Positions 27,848 to 35,328 of a DNA stretch of 35,328 nt are shown here, piece by piece. The notes below the pieces were generated by a model. It saw only the letters and a list, made by a program, of their open reading frames with translations. It was not told where the DNA came from and ran no database searches. Position 1 is the stretch's first letter. Each line of letters starts with the position of its first letter. Source of the stretch: an uncultured Lachnospiraceae bacterium (GTDB lineage Bacteria > Bacillota > Clostridia > Lachnospirales > Lachnospiraceae); the NCBI GenBank assembly GCA_947175435.1, contig CAMWMS010000008.1:1-35328 (forward strand), in the 5' to 3' direction. A program made the translations under genes and the position numbers.

Positions 27848-28735
27848 ATGAATGAATATATAATCAGCTGCTGCTCCACGGCGGATCTGTCGGAAGAACA
27901 CTTCCGTAACCGCTCCGTCTCCTACATCTGTTTTCACTATGAACTGGACGGCGTACAGTATGCAGATGATCTGGGTAAGACAATGCCCTTCGACCAATTC
28001 TATGCCGCCATGGCGGCAGGTGCGGACACGAAGACTTCCCAGATCAATGTGGACGAGTTTATCACCTACTTTGAACCCTTTTTACAGGAAGGCAAAGATA
28101 TCCTGCATTTAAGTCTGTCCTCCGGTATCTCCGGTGTGACGAACTCTGCTATGGTGGCGCGGGAAACGCTTGTGGAACAATATCCCGACCGCAAGATCTA
28201 TGTACTGGACTCTCTTGCCGCCTCTTCGGGCTATGGTCTTTTAATGGATAAACTGGCTGACCTTCGGGATGAAGGCAAGAGCATAGATGAAGTGTATGAG
28301 TGGGCACAGGCAAACCGTCTGAAATTAAATCACTGGTTTTTCTCCACGGATCTGACTTTCTATATCAAGGGCGGCCGTATCTCCAAAACCGCCGGCTTTA
28401 TCGGCGGCATGTTGAATATCTGCCCGCTCTTAAATGTAAACCATCTGGGGCAGTTGATTCCGCGGTACAAGATCCGCACGAAGCGCAAGGTCATACAGAC
28501 GATCGTGGACAAAATGGAAGAATGTATTGAAGAAGGACGGGATTACAGCGGCAAATGCTATATCTCCCAGTCCGCATGCTACGAAGATGCCAGAGCGGTA
28601 GCCGATCTGATCGAAGAACGTTTCCCGCACCTAGACGGTAAAGTGCTCATCAACAGCATCGGTACCACCATCGGCAGCCATACAGGACCGGGTACCGTGG
28701 CAGTGTTCTTCTGGGGAAAAGAAAGGGTTGACTAA
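27848..28735 (+). CDS. DegV family protein (fatty-acid binding)
   Basis: EYIISCCSTADL, DVSLSSGISGV-like segment HLSLSSGISGVTNSA, FYIKGGRISKTAGFIGGMLNICPLLNV; ATG at 27848 with AGAAAGG upstream. Confidence 0.9.
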   Translation: MNEYIISCCSTADLSEEHFRNRSVSYICFHYELDGVQYADDLGKTMPFDQFYAAMAAGADTKTSQINVDEFITYFEPFLQEGKDILHLSLSSGISGVTNSAMVARETLVEQYPDRKIYVLDSLAASSGYGLLMDKLADLRDEGKSIDEVYEWAQANRLKLNHWFFSTDLTFYIKGGRISKTAGFIGGMLNICPLLNVNHLGQLIPRYKIRTKRKVIQTIVDKMEECIEEGRDYSGKCYISQSACYEDARAVADLIEERFPHLDGKVLINSIGTTIGSHTGPGTVAVFFWGKERVD

Positions 28736-28774
28736 CAAGGTCACCCCTTTCTTTTCTATATTAAAATACCACAA

Positions 28775-29722
28775 CTAATTCATCAGATACACAAAATACG
28801 CCGCGTAACATACCAGCATACAGGCGCCGCCCGCCCTGCCGAGACGTTTATTCCTAATCACCAGCACCCATAAAAGCACTGCCGCGGCGATACAGATGAC
28901 ACTGTCCGTAAAGAAGTTAGCCGCATAGGCAACCGGAGTGATCAGCGCCGAAGTACCCACTACAAAGAGAATATTGAAAATATTGCTGCCCACAATATTG
29001 CCCACAGCAATGTCCGCCTTGCCTTTGATCGCCGCCGTTGCCGAAGTCACAAGTTCCGGCAAAGATGTGCCGAAGGCCACAATGGTAAGTCCGATCAGAC
29101 GCTCACTCATACCGAAGATCCGTGCCAGCGCTGTCGCCGCATCCACCGCCACATTGGAGCCGAGCACGATCATCCCGCCTCCGATCAGGATAAGTAGCAG
29201 CATTTTCCAGAGCGGCATAGGTTTGTCCGCCTCACCCGCGCTCTCTTCTTCCGTCACAATAGCGCCCTTCTTCGTCATATAAAGCAGATACGCCAGATAA
29301 CATAGCATCAGCCCCCACAAAATCAAACCATCCGAAAACTTAAGAACATTGTATGTGCAGCCGAGTCCCATAAGGATCGCCGATATCACGATCATAAAAG
29401 GAATCTCGTATTTTACTGTGGATTTCTGCACTGCGATCGGCGTGATCACTGAGGTGATCCCCAGAATCAGCAGGATATTCATAATATTACTTCCCAGAAT
29501 ATTGCCTATGGTAATTTCCGCGCTTCCCTTAAGCGCCGCGGAAACGCTGACCGCTGCTTCCGGCAGGGACGTTCCCATCGCCACGATGGTCAGACCGATC
29601 ACAAGCTGCGGAATACCGAATTTCTCCGCCAGCTTGCTTGCTCCTTCCACAAACCAGTCCGCCCCTTTGACCAATAGCACAAACCCCAGCGCCAGTAATG
29701 CAATCTGAATGATAACCTCCAT
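28775..29722 (-). CDS. CaCA-family (YrbG-like) sodium/cation antiporter
   Basis: Duplicated alpha-repeats IVAMGTSLPEAAVSVSAALKG...GNILGSNIMN and IVAFGTSLPELVTSATAAIKG...GNIVGSNIFN. Confidence 0.93.
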   Translation of the reverse strand: MEVIIQIALLALGFVLLVKGADWFVEGASKLAEKFGIPQLVIGLTIVAMGTSLPEAAVSVSAALKGSAEITIGNILGSNIMNILLILGITSVITPIAVQKSTVKYEIPFMIVISAILMGLGCTYNVLKFSDGLILWGLMLCYLAYLLYMTKKGAIVTEEESAGEADKPMPLWKMLLLILIGGGMIVLGSNVAVDAATALARIFGMSERLIGLTIVAFGTSLPELVTSATAAIKGKADIAVGNIVGSNIFNILFVVGTSALITPVAYAANFFTDSVICIAAAVLLWVLVIRNKRLGRAGGACMLVCYAAYFVYLMN

Positions 29723-29824
29723 AATTTCCTCCGTTCCGAAGCCGACGGCTTCCTGTTTTTATTATGCCCCGCGCGCGAAGCTGCGCATCTCCTTTATATC
29801 ATAAGATGTCCTTTCTCATGAAAT

Positions 29825-29949
29825 AAAAAAGACCTTCGGCATGCTACTATGCTAAAAGTCTCGTTCTTTCCATTCATCCGCAGAAAGCGTGTAAACATGA
29901 CATTCACGTCAGGGTATGTTGCTTACACAGGATAACTACTCCCTCTTAA
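29825..29949 (-). ncRNA. yybP-ykoY-like (Mn2+) riboswitch with overlapping terminator
   Basis: Minus strand TTAAGAGGGAGTAG...GTAAGCAACATACCC...AACGAGACTTTTAGC; terminator AGACTTTTAGCATAGTAGCATGCCGAAGGTCTTTTTT reuses the 3' P1 strand. Confidence 0.8.
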
Positions 29950-30043
29950 CTTGTGAGATAATGTACCATAACCGCCTCATATTGTCAAGCGTCCCCTATA
30001 CTTTCAAACACTTTCTTTACCTCTCGCTTCTTTCCCCACTCAC

Positions 30044-30234
30044 TATTGTTCATGCCTAACCAATACCCAGCGCAGATGAAAGTTAATATCTTAAGGAGCC
30101 CCTTAAAAAGCGTCAGCGCTTAACGAGGTTTCTCACGAGTTTAGCGCCTGTTACGCTTTTTACGGAGCGAAAGCGCGGCTCCGTAGATATTAACTTCCAT
30201 CCGCGCGTCCGTTTTAGATAACCTATAAACAATA
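30044..30234 (-). repeat. MITE-like palindromic dispersed element, copy 2 (inverted relative to copy 1)
   Basis: 191 bp; ends TATTGTTCA / TAAACAATA; core GCGCAGATGAAAGTTAATATCTTAAGGAGCC...GGCTCCGTAGATATTAACTTCCATCCGCGC. Confidence 0.85.
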
Positions 30235-30241
30235 CCCCGCT

Positions 30242-31624
30242 CTACCCAATCCTCCCCAGCGCCTCCTCCGACAGGATCTTCTTTATATTAACCACAAACA
30301 ACACCGTAGCCGTAGCCGCCGAGATAACATCCGATACAGGCTCCGCCACATACACTCCCATCACACCCATGAAATGCGGCAGGATCAACGCCAGCGGAAT
30401 CAGCAGTATAATCTTGCGAAGCACCGCAATAAAAAGCGAGATCTTCGCCTGCCCCAATGCAAGAAAGGTAGGCTGGATACCGTTCTGCAGTCCGAAAACG
30501 AGCATGCCCACCATAAAAATCGGCATAACCTGCCCGGTCAATGCCACAAGCTCCGCCTCGTTTGCAAAGAATCCCGCATAAAATCGCGGAAAAGCCATGA
30601 CCGTTGCCGTTGTCAGAAACCGAAATCCGAAGCATACACCGATCATCCACCGATACAGTCGTCTGACACGGTCAAAGTTTCCCGCACCATAGTTATAACT
30701 GACGATAGGAGCCATTCCCTGTGTAAAACCGCTCATGGGCGCGGAGAAAAACTGCATAATGCTCTGCATGATAGTCAGAGAACCGACATGCATGTCACCT
30801 CCGTAAACCTGCAAACCGTGATTCAAGACAATACTGATAAAGCTCTCGGTCGCATTCATAATAAACGGCGATATCCCCAGTGCAAACACACTCTTTAATA
30901 TTCTGCCGTCCGGACGCATACAACTCTTTCGTATCTTAAGCGAGGACTTTCTGCCCATGAGAAAGCTCACGACCCACAGTGCGCTTAAGGCCTGCGAGAT
31001 CACCGTGGCCGTCGCCGCGCCTCTGACGCCCATACGAAAGCCGAAGATGAATATCGGATCTAAGATAATATTTGCCACCGCCCCGATCAGCACGGAGAGC
31101 ATCGCCGTCCACGACCGACTCTGGCAGATGATGAAAGCGTTTAATCCAAGCGCCAGCTCCACGAAAAGCGTTCCCGCCAGATAGATGGACAGATAATCCG
31201 TCGCATAGCCGATGGTGGCATCACTGGCGCCGAACATATAGAGCAACGGTTTCTGAAACGCATAGAAGAACACCATCAGCGCCACGGTACAGATGAGCAG
31301 AAAGCTGACGCTGTTGCCGAGTATCTCTTCCGCCCGCTGCAGATCACCCTTTCCCAGCCAGATCGCCGCAAGCGGCGCCGCACCGTTACTGATAAAAGCC
31401 GAGAATGCCGAAACAAACATTGTGATACAGAAGGTAACGCCCACGCCCGTCAACGCATTTGCGCCCACACCTTCCATATGTCCGATATAAATCCGGTCAA
31501 TGATACTGTATAAAATATTGATGATCTGCGCAACGATTGCGGGAAACGTCATACTCACCATCAGTCTGCCGATGGAATCCGTCGCCATCCGCTCCTCACG
31601 GGTTTTTGCGGTTTCAGCAGTCAT
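30242..31624 (-). CDS. MATE family efflux transporter
   Basis: MATE-like PAIVAQIINILYSIIDRIYIGHMEG, PLAAIWLGKGD, MSGFTQGMAPIVSYNYGAGN; ATG at 31624 with AGAGGGG upstream (ORF track start 31711). Confidence 0.93.
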   Translation of the reverse strand: MTAETAKTREERMATDSIGRLMVSMTFPAIVAQIINILYSIIDRIYIGHMEGVGANALTGVGVTFCITMFVSAFSAFISNGAAPLAAIWLGKGDLQRAEEILGNSVSFLLICTVALMVFFYAFQKPLLYMFGASDATIGYATDYLSIYLAGTLFVELALGLNAFIICQSRSWTAMLSVLIGAVANIILDPIFIFGFRMGVRGAATATVISQALSALWVVSFLMGRKSSLKIRKSCMRPDGRILKSVFALGISPFIMNATESFISIVLNHGLQVYGGDMHVGSLTIMQSIMQFFSAPMSGFTQGMAPIVSYNYGAGNFDRVRRLYRWMIGVCFGFRFLTTATVMAFPRFYAGFFANEAELVALTGQVMPIFMVGMLVFGLQNGIQPTFLALGQAKISLFIAVLRKIILLIPLALILPHFMGVMGVYVAEPVSDVISAATATVLFVVNIKKILSEEALGRIG

Positions 31625-31805
31625 AGTTACACCCCTCTCATCAGCCTGAAAATCCATCCGGCAAGTGCATAACACGGTCTTACTGAACAACCGAAAAGTG
31701 TGCTTGCACATCGAATTTGAATTTGCTACGATACATTATGGAAATACACAATACTACATTATACCGTGATGCCCGTATTTTGCAACCGGCACATAGGAGA
31801 ATACT

Positions 31806-33200
31806 ATGAAGACACCCTTTAAAACACCCGCAAAAGTTCTGTCGGCACTCATCATACTGCTGGCGCTCAACATACGCTCCGTCTGCACTTTCCTGTTCTA
31901 TGCCGGACGGATCGAAACCCGTTTTCCCTCCGCCTGCGCCGCTGCAGAGATCATCTGCTATATTCTGATTCTGTACATTAACTTTTTTCCCACACTGACA
32001 GTGCGTAAAGTCTCCACCACTCGCAATAAGATTCTGGAAGACGGCATCGCCCTGCTGCAAATCTTCCTGATCACCACGGTCGTGGAAATCGTCTGCTGTA
32101 TTGCCATGCTGATCATAGGGCTTCCCGCCGGAGAAGACACCGCATTCAGCCATCCTTTGTTCTGGCTGCGACAGTTCGGTCTTGCATTTTTAATCGAGTT
32201 TATCCTCTTCTGGAACGGCATTCTGCGGGTCTATGTGACCTCCGTACAGCTTGGCATCAAATGGCGTGTGATCGGCGCCGTCTGCGGACTGATTCCGATC
32301 GTACACTTGTATGTGCTCTGCCGGATCATTCGGATTGCCGGCAATGAGGTCATCTATGAAAATGAAAAGTACCTGCTCAATCAGGTTCGTGCCGAGAATC
32401 AGGAATGTCGGACGAAGTATCCTGTTTTGCTTGTACACGGCGTATTTTTTCGGGATTTTCGCTTCTTCAATTACTGGGGCAGAATCCCCGCAGAGCTTAA
32501 GAGAAACGGGGCAGTCCTGTTCTACGGAAGCCAGCAGTCCGCCGCTTCCGTCGCCGACTGCGGAGAAGAACTCGCTACGCGGATCAGACAGATCAGGGAG
32601 GAGACCGGCTGCGACAAGGTCAACATCATCGCCCACTCAAAGGGCGGTCTGGACAGTCGCTATGCGATCTCCAAATGTGGCGCGGCTCCTTATGTCGCCT
32701 CTTTAACGACCATTAACACGCCCCACCGGGGCTGTATCTTCGCGGACTATCTGTTGGACAAGATTCCGGATTCCGTATGCAATAAAGTATCTTCCAAATA
32801 CAATGCGGCGCTGACCCTGCTCGGCGATACCAAACCCGATTTTATGGAGGCCGTACAGGATCTGACCGCTTCCGCCTGCGGCGGACGAAACGAAGTTCTT
32901 TCCGACAGCCCGCAGGTATATTATCAAAGCATAGGGTCCCGGATGAACGCTGCATGCAGTGGCAGATTCCCCCTGAACATGTCCTACCCCATGGTAAAAC
33001 ATTTCGACGGAGCCAACGACGGTTTAGTCTCTGTTGACAGCATGAAATGGGGCAGCCGCTTTACCTGCCTGACCGTACCCGGCGGCAGAGGTATCTCTCA
33101 CGGCGATATGATCGATCTGAACCGTGAAAACATTGCCGGTTTTGACGTTAGGGAATTTTATGTAAACCTCGTTCATGAATTAAAGGAGCGCGGATTCTAG
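31806..33200 (+). CDS. Membrane-anchored lipase-like alpha/beta hydrolase
   Basis: N-terminal hydrophobic segments, then YPVLLVHGVFFRDFRFFNYWGRIPAEL and nucleophile elbow VNIIAHSKGGLDSRYAIS. Confidence 0.85.
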   Translation: MKTPFKTPAKVLSALIILLALNIRSVCTFLFYAGRIETRFPSACAAAEIICYILILYINFFPTLTVRKVSTTRNKILEDGIALLQIFLITTVVEIVCCIAMLIIGLPAGEDTAFSHPLFWLRQFGLAFLIEFILFWNGILRVYVTSVQLGIKWRVIGAVCGLIPIVHLYVLCRIIRIAGNEVIYENEKYLLNQVRAENQECRTKYPVLLVHGVFFRDFRFFNYWGRIPAELKRNGAVLFYGSQQSAASVADCGEELATRIRQIREETGCDKVNIIAHSKGGLDSRYAISKCGAAPYVASLTTINTPHRGCIFADYLLDKIPDSVCNKVSSKYNAALTLLGDTKPDFMEAVQDLTASACGGRNEVLSDSPQVYYQSIGSRMNAACSGRFPLNMSYPMVKHFDGANDGLVSVDSMKWGSRFTCLTVPGGRGISHGDMIDLNRENIAGFDVREFYVNLVHELKERGF

Positions 33201-33242
33201 GCCACAACCTACCATAGCCGGAAACGGAGTTATGCCCTGTCC

Positions 33243-35243
33243 CTACTGATATACCTTCTCCAGCCACGCTTCTTCAATCCGCGCTTGCGGCGTGAAATGC
33301 TCTGACTCTGCATAGGCAAGCAGACTGTCGTAGAACCGATTGACCTCCGGGCAGTCCTGCGAGAGCAGATCCGCCTGACAGACAAGCAGACTGCCCTCAC
33401 CCACTTTTGCCTCATAGACCAGCCCCAGCTTATGGTTCCTGGAGAAATGGTCAATCATCCAGATAAGTGGTTCCACCGGCTGATCGTCTAAGACAGCCAC
33501 CCGCGCTCCCGTCACGATCCGCCACCACTGCGGCGTTGTAAATCCTTCCGTCGGGAACTGTGCAAAGACCGGATGCTCCCGATCCATATATAATCCCATC
33601 GTGCCGATGGGCAGCGGTTTGCCCATACTCTCAGAAATCGAAGCAAACATCGGATAACACCAGAAATCCGTACAGTAAGTACCCTCCATCGAATATATCT
33701 CCCCTATGCTGCTTCCGAAGAAAAGCACTCTCTCCCCCGCCCGCAGACATTCCATCATCCGTTTCGCATCGTCCGTGACCGTTACGGGAGTCTGTCCGGC
33801 CTGCGTCCTCTTCTTCGCAGCAGGGTATGCATAGAGATCATAATGGTTCTTCATGAGAATCTGCTCCGATCCGCAAGATGATACCGTCACCGCAGCCCGA
33901 AGCAGCACCGGATCGTCTCCCGCAGGAATGGAAAGACTACCGCCGCCAAGCCTGACTAGTCTGGTCAATTCCAGTGTACCTTCATGCACGGTCTGCGCAA
34001 TCACTCGTCCGCTATCTCTCTCCGACAACTCCACCGTGATCCGTATATTGTTTTCTCCGTCTTCCGCCATCGGCCTCATGTTGCATACCAGCACTTCATA
34101 GTTGAAAATACCGCCTGTCTCATACACATAAGTCGGAAAAGACAGCATGACCACCCTGTCATTACAGAACTCCCGCCACTCTTCTGCGCTGATCAGTCCC
34201 TTATTTTCCATAAAAGCATTCAAAATGCCGACCAACGCCGTTCCCTGTCCCGTAAAATCCTGTAGGTCCAATAACTGGAAACCCGCCAGTTCCCGACTCC
34301 GAAAAGCCGTCTCCAGCTCCCGCTTATAACATTCTACTGCAAAACGTCCCGCTGCGCGGAAGAAATGTTTCGCCATATGCAGCATTCCTTTATCCGCAAG
34401 GCGCTCTCTGAAAATCCGCAGATTCTCCGGCTGCAGCACACCGGTGTAGCGCTCGATCTCATCGTAGTCGGGATAGAATTCATACTGCCCGATCTCGTGA
34501 GATATCACCGGCACCTGCGGGATCAGTTCCGTGCTCTTAGCTGCTTTCACCTTCTTAGTGCCGGTGCCGAACTGAATCTCCACCTCGCCCGTCTCAGGTG
34601 CCACTGGCTGCTCAACCGCCGTTTCTCCTATGGTTTTCTCCTCTGTCGTTTGCGCTGCGCTCTGCCGCAGTTCCGGCTCTGTCTCCTTAAACTTCTGCCG
34701 CGGACGGATGGCTTCATCATAACTGTAGCAGTTATCCGGCATCTTCGTCTGAATATGCCCCTGCGGCGCGTCGCACATGGCATAGGAACCACGAAACAAC
34801 CTCTCCCTTGCAAACCGCACGCCGTTAAAGAGATCGTCATTTTCCAAGATGACAGGACTAAACTGAAAATTATTAGACCCCTGCACGTACAGATGCCGCC
34901 GGTCCGCTTCCTTATACTGCCCCAGAATATCATTGAGTACTTCCTGATCTCCCCAGAGTTCATTTCCCAATGAAAAGATCACAAACGACGGGTGGTTTCC
35001 GAATTCCCGCAGAATGCGAAAGCCCTCCTTAAACAGCCATGCCCGTCCTTCTCTGTCACGCTTAGTCTCCTCTTCCCCGGCAACAGTACCCCAGAATGGC
35101 AGCTCCGGTGCCAGATAGATTCCCATTTCATCTGCTGCTGCAAAAGCCGCTTCCGGCGGACAGCACGTATGGAAACGGTAGTGGTTGATCCCATATTCTT
35201 TCGCAATGCCGAACACTTTCCTCCAAGCCGCCTTGTCCATCGG
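33243..35243 (-). CDS. Glycoside hydrolase family 2 protein, N-terminus missing (contig end)
   Basis: MDKAAWRKVFGIAKEYGINHYRFHTCCPPEAAFAAADEMGIYLAPELPFWG; HPSFVIFSLGNELWG; HEIGQYEFYPDYDE. Confidence 0.85.
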   Translation of the reverse strand, partial: PMDKAAWRKVFGIAKEYGINHYRFHTCCPPEAAFAAADEMGIYLAPELPFWGTVAGEEETKRDREGRAWLFKEGFRILREFGNHPSFVIFSLGNELWGDQEVLNDILGQYKEADRRHLYVQGSNNFQFSPVILENDDLFNGVRFARERLFRGSYAMCDAPQGHIQTKMPDNCYSYDEAIRPRQKFKETEPELRQSAAQTTEEKTIGETAVEQPVAPETGEVEIQFGTGTKKVKAAKSTELIPQVPVISHEIGQYEFYPDYDEIERYTGVLQPENLRIFRERLADKGMLHMAKHFFRAAGRFAVECYKRELETAFRSRELAGFQLLDLQDFTGQGTALVGILNAFMENKGLISAEEWREFCNDRVVMLSFPTYVYETGGIFNYEVLVCNMRPMAEDGENNIRITVELSERDSGRVIAQTVHEGTLELTRLVRLGGGSLSIPAGDDPVLLRAAVTVSSCGSEQILMKNHYDLYAYPAAKKRTQAGQTPVTVTDDAKRMMECLRAGERVLFFGSSIGEIYSMEGTYCTDFWCYPMFASISESMGKPLPIGTMGLYMDREHPVFAQFPTEGFTTPQWWRIVTGARVAVLDDQPVEPLIWMIDHFSRNHKLGLVYEAKVGEGSLLVCQADLLSQDCPEVNRFYDSLLAYAESEHFTPQARIEEAWLEKVYQ

Positions 35244-35328
35244 CTGTCTCGTATCCCCTTCTCCGAGCCCACGAGCCTAAGGCCAAGAACGGATGACGTC
35301 TTCAGATTTAAAAAAAAAAGTGGGGTGG
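35244..35328. other. Probable Illumina Nextera adapter/index/P7 read-through (non-genomic)
   Basis: CTGTCTCgTATcCcCtTCTCCGAGCCCACGAGcC resembles CTGTCTCTTATACACATCTCCGAGCCCACGAGAC; then 8-nt TAAGGCCA, 24 nt resembling the P7 tail, A10 and a G-rich tail. Confidence 0.9.

Noticed and set aside
30374-30898. 174-aa plus-strand ORF
   Set aside because: Antisense to the MATE gene, no recognisable domain.
34979-35272. 97-aa minus-strand ORF at the window end
   Set aside because: Out of frame with the GH2 gene and starts inside the probable adapter sequence.
1-35328. tRNA, rRNA, prophage or IS transposase genes
   Set aside because: None recognised by reading; no transposase, integrase or phage structural motifs in the ORF list.

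Overview
The window looks like one draft contig from a low-to-mid GC Firmicute, probably Lachnospiraceae-like (inference from gene content; no search was possible). It starts inside an ABC-permease gene and ends in a GH2 gene cut off by what appears to be Nextera adapter read-through (about 35244-35328). Gene content: sugar/nucleoside ABC permease (partial), addA and addB, maa-like acetyltransferase, AAA/DUF4143 ATPase, metQ-metI-metN and cysK, polytopic membrane protein with a divergent XRE regulator, AraC regulator with two tandem GH13 alpha-glucosidases, zeta-toxin-like P-loop protein, glycogen phosphorylase, LacI regulator, probable PPi-type phosphofructokinase, DegV protein, CaCA antiporter behind a yybP-ykoY-like (Mn2+) riboswitch, MATE transporter, membrane-anchored lipase-like hydrolase, and partial GH2 hydrolase. 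Main unexplained signals: (1) a two-copy, 191-bp, palindromic MITE-like element bounded by TA, in opposite orientations at 13374-13564 and 30044-30234; (2) a 59-aa ORF missed by the ORF track, overlapping the zeta-like gene by 1 nt as in a toxin-antitoxin operon; (3) interleaved stems (A-B-A'-B', pseudoknot topology) upstream of degV; (4) a 4 x 39 bp in-frame tandem repeat inside addA; (5) several strong inverted repeats that look like operators.
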